In this document: piece by piece, positions 1-5,087 of the stretch
Layout of the letters: each line of letters begins with the position of its first letter
How positions within the stretch are numbered: the stretch's first letter is position 1
Assembly (NCBI GenBank): GCA_937983035.1
Contig: CALKAN010000150.1
Coordinates: forward strand, 1-5,087
Source: an uncultured Paenibacillaceae bacterium
Lineage (GTDB): Bacteria > Bacillota > Bacilli > Paenibacillales > CALAME01
Reading direction: 5' to 3'
Length of the DNA stretch: 5,087 nucleotides
Translations under genes and position numbers: made by a program
The notes under the pieces: generated by a model
The model's input: only the letters and a program-made list of their open reading frames with translations
Databases searched by the model: none
Told to the model about the DNA's origin: nothing

Positions 1-204
1 AACCAAGTTGTGCATATGATAGAGCGGGGAACGGCGCCGACAGCGGCGGGTCAGCTCGTTCCGATCCAAGCGGACACTGTCTGTTTGCACGGTGACGGCA
101 GTCATGCCGTCCAGTTTGCCCGCACGATCACGGATGAATTGATGAAGCGCGGCTGCCAAATCAAATCACTCCGTGCAAGGCAGTCTGAGCATCCTGCTCC
201 CTGA
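1..204 (+). CDS. pxpA: LamB/YcsF family protein, 5-oxoprolinase subunit A (3' end only)
   Basis: The reading frame is open from the first base, so this is the last 67 codons of a gene that begins outside the window. The visible tail contains VPIQADTVCLHGDGSHAVQFA, followed by an amphipathic helix. The ADT-x-C-x-HGD block with a following Ala-rich helix is the C-terminal signature of the LamB/YcsF family, whose members are about 250 residues long. Known for the family: PxpA works with PxpB and PxpC as an ATP-dependent, cytoplasmic 5-oxoprolinase that opens 5-oxoproline to glutamate. The other subunits are not in the window; they could lie upstream. The last dozen residues (RARQSEHPAP) are an unremarkable extension past the conserved part. 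No convincing terminator follows the stop codon. The family is clear, while the exact function is inferred from it. Confidence 0.85.
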   Translation, partial: NQVVHMIERGTAPTAAGQLVPIQADTVCLHGDGSHAVQFARTITDELMKRGCQIKSLRARQSEHPAP

Positions 205-205
205 A

Positions 206-234
206 TGGACGTTCATGCAACGATTTGATATACT
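206..234 (+). promoter_or_regulatory. SigA-like promoter of the ferredoxin-like gene
   Basis: TGGACG at 206-211 (4 of 6 matches to TTGACA) and TATACT at 229-234 (5 of 6 to TATAAT) are separated by exactly 17 bp. The predicted start falls at about 240-242, at the edge of the Fur box. This would give a leader of roughly 130 nt before the start codon at 375. The -35 box begins 2 nt after the preceding stop codon, so the gene appears to be its own transcription unit. Confidence 0.6.
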
Positions 235-240
235 ATCGAA

Positions 241-259
241 GGGAATGAATATCATTCTC
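241..259 (+). promoter_or_regulatory. Fur box (iron-responsive operator)
   Basis: The 19-mer GGGAATGAATATCATTCTC matches the classical Fur consensus GATAATGATAATCATTATC at 14 of 19 positions. It includes a perfect GAATGA-N3-TCATTC inverted repeat, and another AATGATT half-site follows at 260-266. Because the box sits directly after the -10 element, bound Fur would block RNA polymerase. It therefore predicts repression in iron-replete cells of the ferredoxin-like gene downstream. That gene carries a likely iron-sulfur site, which supports the call. Fur rather than a Fur paralogue (Zur, PerR) is chosen from the base pattern and gene content. Confidence 0.7.
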
Positions 260-374
260 AATGATTGCTTCCCCAGTCAATGGATGGATCATCTGTCATT
301 CGATGGAGATATATGCAGAAATTTCTGTTAAGCGATAGGACTGGGAGGATCTGCGAGGGAGTTGGACAGAATCG

Positions 375-1346
375 ATGAGCATTCAGTTTTGCTCGACGTT
401 GTCGGCAGCAAGAAATGAAGCGTTAACCGGGACGGCTCCTGCACATCAACGGTATCTGTTTGCAGAGATTCCTGCGCCGTGGCCTTACCATGCGATCGAG
501 TCTGCAAACGTGCCGCCGGAGCTCAGACAAGCTTTGCAAAATTTAAAAGAAGCAGAGACGCCCATTCGATTGCAAGCTTTTTATTCAGAAGAGATGAGTT
601 CACCGGAGCATATGCGCCGATTTTTCTATTTCACTTTGCCGAAGCCGCCTTATGCAGCTTATCGCAAGCGGGAGTATCTCGTTCCGGAAAGCGAGTGCCC
701 GGCGTTTGTTCAAACGATTGCCGCAGCGGATGAGGAGCAGCTTATGAATACGTTTGAAACATATCGCGTGACAGAAACCGAACACGTTGCCGAATGGTTT
801 GTCTGCACGCATGGAAGCCATGATTTTTGCTGCGGGAGAATCGGTGCGCCTGTTTATATCGAAATGAAAGATCGTTTCGGCTCCAGCGACGGGAACTTCC
901 GAGTGTGGAGGACCGATCATATGGGCGGACATCGTTTTGCTCCAACAGCGATGGAATTTCCTTCCGGGAGATTTTGGGGACGATTGGAATCAGAAGTGCT
1001 TGATTTGATCGTGGAGAGGAAAGGGGAATTTGCCCCATTACTGTCTTATTACCGCGGCTGGAGCGGAATCGGCAAACTCGAACAATTAGCTGAGGCGGAA
1101 CTGATGAAGCGTTTCGGTTGGAAAGCAATTCATTGGCAAAAACAAGCGAGCATTATTATGCAAAACGAAGAGAAAGCCGTCGTGCACATCATCGTTTATG
1201 CCGGTGCGGAGAATGAACAACTGATTTATGAAGCTGAAATCGAGCGGGATGAGCCGGTCGAAGTGTTCGGATGTTCAGGGAGTCAATCGCTGGTTGAGAA
1301 ATATAAATTAGTCCGGCTGGAACAACGAAATGCCAATGCATCTTGA
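375..1346 (+). CDS. Sucrase/ferredoxin-like protein, thioredoxin-fold [2Fe-2S] protein
   Basis: A 323-residue cytoplasmic protein of the Suc_Fer-like family (thioredoxin-like ferredoxins). No signal peptide or membrane segment is visible. The diagnostic core lies at residues 142-203: FVCTHGSHDFCCGRIGAPV, then VWRTDHMGGHRFAPT, then FPSGRFWGRL. C144 and C153 (nine apart) and H182 and H186 (H-x3-H) match the ligand pattern of the yeast relatives Apd1 and Aim32, in which two Cys and two His hold a non-Rieske [2Fe-2S] cluster. C152 is an extra neighbouring cysteine. The N-terminal ~135 residues form the other family domain, and the tail has a second Cys motif (GCSGSQ, C300). The start ATG is chosen because no ATG, GTG or TTG lies between it and the in-frame stop at 336; GAGGGAG at 355-361 is a somewhat distant ribosome site. 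The upstream Fur box suggests induction in iron starvation. The redox partner is unknown; electron transfer, perhaps to a ferric-siderophore or in redox stress, is inference. Confidence 0.85.
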   Translation: MSIQFCSTLSAARNEALTGTAPAHQRYLFAEIPAPWPYHAIESANVPPELRQALQNLKEAETPIRLQAFYSEEMSSPEHMRRFFYFTLPKPPYAAYRKREYLVPESECPAFVQTIAAADEEQLMNTFETYRVTETEHVAEWFVCTHGSHDFCCGRIGAPVYIEMKDRFGSSDGNFRVWRTDHMGGHRFAPTAMEFPSGRFWGRLESEVLDLIVERKGEFAPLLSYYRGWSGIGKLEQLAEAELMKRFGWKAIHWQKQASIIMQNEEKAVVHIIVYAGAENEQLIYEAEIERDEPVEVFGCSGSQSLVEKYKLVRLEQRNANAS

Positions 1347-1370
1347 TCATTCAGCTGTACTGAACAGATG

Positions 1371-1466
1371 AAAAAAACCACCCGCAATGATTCGCTCTTT
1401 GCAGCAGATGGTTGAACGACAGGCTGCTGTTATGCTAAGGAGCGCATCCACGATCGGGTGGTTTTG
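1371..1466. terminator. Long branched bidirectional terminator hairpin
   Basis: AAAACCACCCG at 1374-1384 is perfectly complementary to CGGGTGGTTTT at 1455-1465, giving an 11-bp outer stem between two convergent genes. On the minus strand the stem ends in seven U (1377-1371), and on the plus strand in four U then GUUAUUUU, so it can stop transcripts from both sides. Unlike a simple terminator, the 70-nt interior folds too. CGCTCTTT (1393-1400) pairs with AAGGAGCG (1437-1444) using one G-U, and CAGCAG (1402-1407) pairs with CTGCTG (1424-1429), leaving a 6-nt bulge and a 16-nt apical loop. The terminator role is well supported by position and U-runs. Whether the elaborate interior has a role of its own is unknown. 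Confidence 0.7.
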
Positions 1467-1491
1467 TTATTTTAAATATTGACGTTAAACT

Positions 1492-2412
1492 TTATTCTTT
1501 CCATGCTTGAGGATGGTCGTCATTGACATATTGGGCTGCTGCTGCATTTTTCTCCACTTGTTCCGGATTTTTGCAGCCTGGAATGACGCAAGTGACCGCA
1601 TCGTGCTTTAAGCACCATGCCAATGCCCATTGAGACATGTCCATATTGGCGGGAACTTCATTTTTGCGAATTTGTTCCGCTTCAATTAATTTCGCGTCTC
1701 GTTCTTCCTGGTCGTGGCGATGTCTCACATCATTGTCGCCAAAAGTTGCTCCCGGCTTGTATTTTCCGGTCAGGTAGCCGCTGGCAAGAGGGACCCGCGC
1801 CAACACGCCGAGGTCTTGTTCGATGCATGAAGGAAATACTTCGCGTTCCGGCCCCCGGTCTAAACGGTTGTATACGACTTGAATCGCTTTGCAGTTCCGT
1901 TTCGTTGCTTGAGATGTTTGATGGATGTTCGTATTGCTTCCGATCGATATGCCTAAATTTCGAATTTTGCCTGCTTGCACTTGCTTGTCCAATGCATGCC
2001 ACAATTCGTCGTTGTCGAACACGTCATCTCGTCCGGAATGAAACTGGTATAAATCGACATAGTCGGTTTGCAATGCACGCAAAGAGGCCTCCAATTGGCG
2101 GATCACTTCATCGGCAGACCAGCGTTCGCTTCGCTCGAAATTGCTGTGAAATTTGTGGCCGAATTTGGTGGCGATGACCCAGTCTTCACGATTTTGTCCT
2201 TTTAAATATTCCCCGATCAAAGCTTCCGAAGTGTGGTCGCCGTAACATTCTGCCGTATCAATCAAATTAATGCCGAGTTCTTTCGCTTTGTCTAAAATTT
2301 CTGCCGCTTCTTTCGCCGTATATTCTTTGCCCCATTCACCGCCGAACTGCCAGGTGCCGATGCCGATCACGGAAACTTTCAAATTCGTTTTCCCTAATCT
2401 GCGATATTTCAA
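1492..2412 (-). CDS. Aldo/keto reductase
   Basis: NAD(P)H-dependent oxidoreductase of the aldo/keto reductase superfamily, a cytoplasmic (beta/alpha)8 barrel. Numbered from the longest frame (309 residues), the catalytic tetrad is complete: D55 and Y60 in LIDTAECYG, K86 in ATKFG, and H128 in YQFHSG. Family landmarks follow in order: LGISIGSN near 156-163, VVYNRLDR near 182-189, LASGYLTGKY near 212-221, and the cofactor-phosphate-binding tail PGCKNPEQVEKN near 281-292. The longest frame begins at GTG 2421, but that codon overlaps the ribosome site GGAAGGTG (2426-2419). TTG at 2412 lies 6 nt past AAGGTG and gives MKYRRLGKT, the usual start of this family, so the 306-residue form is preferred. 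It resembles the general-stress and myo-inositol-linked bacillar reductases (YhdN/IolS-like), but the substrate cannot be read from sequence. It converges on the ferredoxin-like gene and diverges from the SIS operon. Confidence 0.9.
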   Translation of the reverse strand: MKYRRLGKTNLKVSVIGIGTWQFGGEWGKEYTAKEAAEILDKAKELGINLIDTAECYGDHTSEALIGEYLKGQNREDWVIATKFGHKFHSNFERSERWSADEVIRQLEASLRALQTDYVDLYQFHSGRDDVFDNDELWHALDKQVQAGKIRNLGISIGSNTNIHQTSQATKRNCKAIQVVYNRLDRGPEREVFPSCIEQDLGVLARVPLASGYLTGKYKPGATFGDNDVRHRHDQEERDAKLIEAEQIRKNEVPANMDMSQWALAWCLKHDAVTCVIPGCKNPEQVEKNAAAAQYVNDDHPQAWKE

Positions 2413-2477
2413 CGCATTCACCTTCCATTCATAAAATCATAAACCATTTCCTTTTTCTTGCTGTATTGCTATCTTTC

Positions 2478-2506
2478 ATTATAATGTTCCTGCTCTCCCT
2501 GTTCAA
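2478..2506 (-). promoter_or_regulatory. SigA-like promoter of the aldo/keto reductase gene
   Basis: On the minus strand, TTGAAC (2506-2501, 4 of 6 matches to TTGACA) and a perfect TATAAT (2483-2478) are separated by exactly 17 bp. The predicted start is near 2471, giving a leader of about 60 nt before the TTG start at 2412. No operator-like palindrome overlaps it, so the gene may be expressed constitutively. Confidence 0.65.
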
Positions 2507-2752
2507 ATGCCAAGACGAATGCGTGTCTCATGCAAGATCAACGCTTGATGAGGAACCGCCGCAGTGACCTGGGAACATCGATCTCTTCGATGTAAAGCAT
2601 CGTCCGGTTGCCATGATTTTGGTGCAGAGGAAGCGGTTATTTTGAATTGGGTTAGGCTGCAGGACGAGTGCAGGAAGCAGGTTCTGCATCCATAACGGAA
2701 TCTGTTTTCGGCAGAAGAGTGCAAGTTTTGTCTGAACAAGTAAAAAAATGTC
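2507..2752. other. Non-coding stretch between divergent promoters; no gene recognised
   Basis: About 245 bases between the reductase promoter and the control region of the SIS operon. The longest reading frame here (2503-2757, minus, 84 codons) has Cys/Ser/Arg/His-rich, low-complexity content, no ribosome site and overlaps the reductase -35 box, so it is not called. A short minus-strand frame around 2536-2631 ending in RRFLIKR looks protein-like but is only about 30 codons and has no start. A 7-bp hairpin, ACATCGA-TCTCT-TCGATGT (2575-2593), has no U-run. The stretch is either spacer or the eroded remains of a gene that I cannot identify. Confidence 0.4.
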
Positions 2753-2823
2753 CGCATTTGAATGCGCGAATGCGCTATAGTTATTTGACGAGTATTGCTA
2801 TATTTGAGATCGTTTGATCGTTT
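2753..2823 (+). promoter_or_regulatory. Extended -10 promoter with duplicated 8-mers, SIS operon
   Basis: TGCTATATT at 2796-2804 fits an extended -10 element (TGn followed by TATATT). There is no good -35 at the right distance, and TTGACG at 2785-2790 is too close to serve. The element is bracketed by two exact tandem duplications: GAATGCGC twice at 2760-2775 and GATCGTTT twice at 2808-2823. CGCATT-TG-AATGCG at 2753-2766 is also an inverted repeat. Such repeats around a promoter could be regulator sites, but no regulator gene is present to pair with them. The predicted start is about 2811. Confidence 0.4.
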
Positions 2824-2825
2824 TG

Positions 2826-2843
2826 TGCTGAAACGGTTTAGCA
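2826..2843 (+). promoter_or_regulatory. LacI-family-like operator (candidate)
   Basis: TGCTGAAACGGTTTAGCA is an 18-bp palindrome centred on CG with 7 of 9 symmetric pairs (TGCTnAAnCGnTTnAGCA). A central CG flanked by AA/TT with TG/CA outside is the pattern bound by LacI-family repressors, and it resembles RbsR- or PurR-like sites. It is not a good CcpA cre site, because the spacing of TGAAA to CG is one base short of that consensus. The site lies just downstream of the predicted start and about 30 nt before the SIS start codon, a suitable place for repression by a sugar-responsive regulator. Confidence 0.4.
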
Positions 2844-2871
2844 GAGGCTGATTGGAATCAAAGGAGTGGGC

Positions 2872-3561
2872 ATGATGGAAATATATTTTTCAAAGGTTAA
2901 GCAAGTGCTGACCGACATTGAAACGACACAAAAGGAAGCGATGCATAAGGCGGCGGACATTTGCACGGAGGCGCTGTTTCAAGGGCGGCGGTTGTTTTTT
3001 TTCGGGACGGGTCATTCGCACATGTTGGCCGAGGAGCCGTTTTACCGCGCGGGAGGCTGAAAAAACATTACGCCGATCTTGGAAACCGGGCTGATAGACA
3101 ATGATCCAATCACCGTGACAAGTCAAATGGAAAGATTAGAAGGATATGCGGACATATTGCTTGAACATCATGGCGTTTCTGAAAATGACGTGCTGTTTGT
3201 CATCTCGAATTCCGGCGTCAATGCGGTGCCGGTGGAAATGGCGCTGGGAGCGAAAAGAATCGGAGCAAAAGTCATTGCGCTGACCAGTCTGAAACATTCC
3301 AGACAGATGCATCCGAGACATTCAAGCGGGAAAAAATTGTTTGAAATTGCGGATTTAGTGCTCGACAATTGCGGAGTATACGGCGATGCTGCAGTGGAAT
3401 TAGATCAATATCCGATCATGGTCGGACCGACATCAACGATTGCGGGCGCGCTGATCATTAATGCGATTACGGTTCAGATTGCAAAAAATTATGAAAAAAG
3501 CGGCAAGGAGCCGCCGGTTTTTGTCAGCGCAAACGTAGCATTGGCAGGAAGCGAGGGATAA
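2872..3561 (+). pseudogene. SIS-domain protein (UPF0309 type) interrupted by an in-frame TGA
   Basis: The two halves lie in the same frame and together give a 229-position protein, close to the roughly 240 usual for this family. Conserved blocks run unbroken on both sides of the TGA: GTGHSHMLAEEPFYRAGG (45-62), then TGA at position 63, then KNITPILETGL, VISNSG (110-115, the SIS sugar-phosphate loop), PRHSSGKK (148-155), GPTSTIAGA (185-193) and PPVFVSAN (214-221). Spacing across the TGA matches intact relatives, so no bases appear lost and a single substitution is enough to explain it. Only the usual last ~15 residues are missing. AAAGGAG at 2860-2866 precedes two ATGs (2872, 2875); GTG 2866 overlaps it and is rejected. 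SIS proteins isomerise or bind phosphosugars; the exact substrate of this family is not known to me. It heads an operon with the gene 3 nt downstream. Nonsense mutation, sequencing error, or UGA recoding remain possible. Confidence 0.75.
3058..3060 (+). other. In-frame TGA codon inside the SIS gene
   Basis: GGC-TGA-AAA-AAC interrupts the segment between FYRAGG and NITPIL. In relatives this position is normally a sense codon, which I recall as most often hydrophobic. A single-base change from TGG, TTA, TGC or CGA would create it. GGGAGG at 3051-3056 happens to lie 10 nt before an in-frame ATT and 22 nt before an in-frame TTG (3079), so weak re-initiation of the C-terminal part is conceivable. 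No clear selenocysteine-insertion hairpin is visible just downstream. Confidence 0.8.
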
Positions 3562-3564
3562 CAG

Positions 3565-4851
3565 ATGACATTGGAACTGGGCGTATCCAAAATCGACATC
3601 ACCCCTGCGGAACGAGTGCCGCTGGCCGGTTTTGCCGCTCGAAACAATAAGCCGTATGAAGGAATTGCGTCGCGCATCTATGCGAGGACGGCATTTTTCC
3701 GTCATATTTCGCCGGCAGGAGAGCAGACGAAAGGGATTCTTGTGTCGGCTGATTTGCTGTGGTGGGGGGAATCGTTGTCCAAACAAATCAGAGCGGAAAT
3801 ATCGAAAAAATGGGATGTGCCGGAATCTTGCATCTTGCTGCATGGAACGCACAATCATTCCGGACCGCAGACAAACGAGCTGATGCACCCATTGCTCGGT
3901 TGGGCAAATTCACAGTATTTGCAGTTTTTGAAGCAGAGGCTGCATGCAGGGATTGAGCAAGCTTTCCAAGATCTTGAAGAAACAGACATTTACAGAAGCA
4001 GCGGAGAGTGCCGCTTAGGCGTTCATCGCAGAGCGGTCGTGAATGGGCAAGTGATCTTCCAAGCGAATGAAGCAGGGGAAATGGATCCGGAAATGCTGCT
4101 GTTTCGTTTTCGGCGCAAAAGAGAAGAGAAAGACAAGGCGCTGTTTGTTCATTATGCCGTTCATCCGGTCATTTCGCGGGAAAATCAAGTGTCTGCCGAG
4201 TTTACCGGCGCAGCGATGAATCGGTTGGAACAAACATTCGAAGGCTGCACGGCGTTTTATTTGCAAGGCTGCTGCGGAGACATCAATGTCGATTTTACTA
4301 AGAATAAAATGTTTCAAACCGGTGATGAACAGCAAGTGGAAGCTTTCGCGGAAAAATTAGCCCAAACGGCTGAAAAAATTTTGTCACAAGGCGGGCAGAA
4401 ACTTCAGGCAGGTTCCATTGCCGGCCGAACGTATCGCCTGTCTCTCCCGTTTCAACCGCTGCATGCGGAAAAAGAGATGGTGGAAATGGCCGCTTCCGGC
4501 GAGTCTCCTTATCGTGAGTGGGCGCAGCATATGTTGAGCGAAGAGAGCCGCAACGAGAAGATCTTGGAAATGACGGTTATGAAGCTGGGCGAAGAAATGA
4601 GCTTCTTGGCCATGAACGCAGAGATGGTCACTGCATACGGATTGTATATGAAGGAGAAGTCGAATGGGAAAGTCGTTCCGCTTCCTTATACGAACGGCAT
4701 GACCGGTTATATACCGACAGCTGAGCAGCTGGACGAAGGCGGTTATGAGGCAGAAGGATCGATCTACTATTTTTACTTGCCGGGCAAATTAGATCGCAGC
4801 GTGGAACAGCAAGTGAAAGGTTTGGCGGATCAGGCCATAGATTGGATTTGA
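3565..4851 (+). CDS. Neutral/alkaline ceramidase-like metallohydrolase
   Basis: A 428-residue protein matching the N-terminal catalytic domain of the neutral/alkaline (non-lysosomal) ceramidase family, a zinc amidase fold. It has no signal peptide and lacks the C-terminal Ig-like domain of the secreted ~650-residue enzymes, so it should be cytoplasmic. Landmarks are GVSKIDITP (6-14), LLHGTHNHSGP (91-101, with H96 and H98 the likely zinc-site region), HYAVHPVI (196-203, H200 likely zinc ligand), LQGCCGDINVD (233-243), NAEMVTAYG (351-359, E353 likely ligand) and NGMTGYIPTAEQLDEGGYE (377-395, Y382 likely ligand). By eye alignment the nucleophilic Ser of true ceramidases (GDxSPN) is replaced by N241, so it is probably not a ceramidase. 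GAGGGA at 3553-3558 is a good ribosome site inside the end of the SIS gene, and the ATG is 3 nt past that stop, indicating translational coupling. A role in hydrolysing an amide or ester on a sugar-like substrate is inference. Confidence 0.8.
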   Translation: MTLELGVSKIDITPAERVPLAGFAARNNKPYEGIASRIYARTAFFRHISPAGEQTKGILVSADLLWWGESLSKQIRAEISKKWDVPESCILLHGTHNHSGPQTNELMHPLLGWANSQYLQFLKQRLHAGIEQAFQDLEETDIYRSSGECRLGVHRRAVVNGQVIFQANEAGEMDPEMLLFRFRRKREEKDKALFVHYAVHPVISRENQVSAEFTGAAMNRLEQTFEGCTAFYLQGCCGDINVDFTKNKMFQTGDEQQVEAFAEKLAQTAEKILSQGGQKLQAGSIAGRTYRLSLPFQPLHAEKEMVEMAASGESPYREWAQHMLSEESRNEKILEMTVMKLGEEMSFLAMNAEMVTAYGLYMKEKSNGKVVPLPYTNGMTGYIPTAEQLDEGGYEAEGSIYYFYLPGKLDRSVEQQVKGLADQAIDWI

Positions 4852-4860
4852 ACAGAGCCG

Positions 4861-4933
4861 AAGAGGAATATTTTATTTAGGCAAGGCGGCAGCAGAGGAA
4901 TATCTCGCAGTGAGGCTGGGTATTCCTCTTGCC
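4861..4933 (+). repeat. Inverted-repeat cluster with two competing hairpins after the operon
   Basis: AAGAGGAATA (4861-4870) is perfectly complementary to TATTCCTCTT (4921-4930). A second copy, AGAGGAATA (4894-4902), is complementary to the same arm. GGCAAG (4880-4885) also pairs with CTTGCC (4928-4933). Only one left arm can pair at a time, so two hairpins exclude each other. No U-run follows the right arm, so this is not a classical intrinsic terminator, although it sits just past the last gene. It may stabilise the 3' end of the operon mRNA. Confidence 0.45.
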
Positions 4934-5034
4934 GTGATGGGGTGCATTGAGCGGCGCTTTTAGTTGGCTGGTGAAGATCATTCGATTGTTACTGCTATTG
5001 ATGGAGCTTGCAGTTACCAGCATATTTGTATGTG

Positions 5035-5087
5035 TGTCAATCGTCAGTGAAAATGTCATATTAAATCGTCAGTGATTCTGTCACATT
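5035..5087 (+). mobile_element. Probable left end of an IS21-family insertion sequence (cut by the window)
   Basis: The window closes in TGTCA-rich, 25-bp tandem repeats beginning near a TGTGTGTCA. Multiple internal repeats of this size at the termini, with TG...CA outer ends, are characteristic of IS21-family elements, where they bind the transposase. No transposase gene (istA/istB) is visible because the sequence stops here. The exact outer boundary cannot be fixed, as TG occurs at 5031, 5033 and 5035. The strand given is that of a presumed rightward istA and is an assumption. Confidence 0.4.
5039..5087 (+). repeat. Two 25-bp tandem repeats at the right edge
   Basis: Unit 1 (5039-5063) and unit 2 (5064-5087, cut by the window end) start with the identical AATCGTCAGTGA and share TGTCA-n-ATT, with 20 of 24 aligned bases identical. 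The differences fall in the middle three bases and one later base. The conserved blocks and variable centre look like paired protein-binding sites. Further copies may continue beyond the window. Confidence 0.75.

Noticed and set aside
1617..2177. Long plus-strand open frame opposite the aldo/keto reductase
   Set aside because: It is antisense to a gene with a complete catalytic tetrad, and its translation is Cys/Arg-rich without motifs.
2575..2593. 7-bp hairpin as a terminator
   Set aside because: There is no U-run on either strand, and no gene ends nearby.
2536..2631. Short minus-strand frame reading TMLYIEEIDVPRSLRRFLIKR near its end
   Set aside because: It looks protein-like, but it is about 30 codons between stops with no start codon context, and I recognise no family. 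It could be a gene relic but this cannot be supported.
2503..2757. Minus-strand 84-codon open frame in the intergenic region
   Set aside because: No ribosome site, skewed Cys/Arg/His/Ser composition, no recognisable motif, and overlap with the reductase -35 box.
2829..2843. CcpA cre site
   Set aside because: TGAAACGG lacks the base between TGAAA and CG required by the cre consensus; a generic LacI-family operator fits better.
3061..3110. Selenocysteine insertion element after the UGA
   Set aside because: Only weak CCG/CGG pairings are visible and no stable hairpin with a clear conserved loop at the needed distance.
4877..5059. Minus-strand 60-codon open frame
   Set aside because: It runs through the inverted repeats and tandem repeats, has no ribosome site, and has no protein motif.

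Overview
The window looks like chromosomal DNA of a Gram-positive, Bacillales-type bacterium (Bacillaceae, Paenibacillaceae or Alicyclobacillaceae relatives). The evidence is roughly even GC content, strong AGGAGG-like ribosome sites, GTG/TTG starts, SigA-like promoters with 17-bp spacers, a Fur box of classical form, and gene families typical of that group. I cannot name a species.

Layout. (1) Bases 1-204 are the 3' end of a LamB/YcsF (PxpA, 5-oxoprolinase subunit A) gene. (2) Bases 206-259 hold a good SigA-like promoter with a Fur box placed at the expected transcription start. They drive a 'sucrase/ferredoxin-like' thioredoxin-fold [2Fe-2S] protein (375-1346) that has the C-x8-C plus H-x3-H ligand set of the bis-histidinyl cluster family. 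(3) A long, branched hairpin with U-runs on both strands (1371-1466) separates this gene from a convergent aldo/keto reductase (1492-2412, minus), which probably starts at a TTG. (4) A ~450-bp non-coding stretch carries the reductase promoter on the minus strand. On the plus strand it has an extended -10 promoter, two 8-bp tandem duplications and a LacI-family-like operator. (5) These serve a two-gene operon: a UPF0309-type SIS-domain gene broken by one in-frame TGA (2872-3561), and, 3 nt downstream, a cytoplasmic neutral-ceramidase-like metallohydrolase (3565-4851). (6) The right edge holds an imperfect inverted-repeat cluster and then 25-bp tandem repeats that resemble the internal terminal repeats of an IS21-family insertion sequence, which would continue beyond the window.

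How the parts work together. The iron-regulated ferredoxin-like protein is an independent unit, probably part of the low-iron response. The SIS protein and the metallohydrolase are translationally coupled and are probably a small carbohydrate- or amide-catabolism module under sugar-responsive control. A route in which the hydrolase opens an amide and the SIS protein handles an amino-sugar phosphate is plausible, but it is inference. The most unusual point is the single UGA inside an otherwise intact SIS gene. I found no phage, CRISPR, toxin-antitoxin or defence system here.
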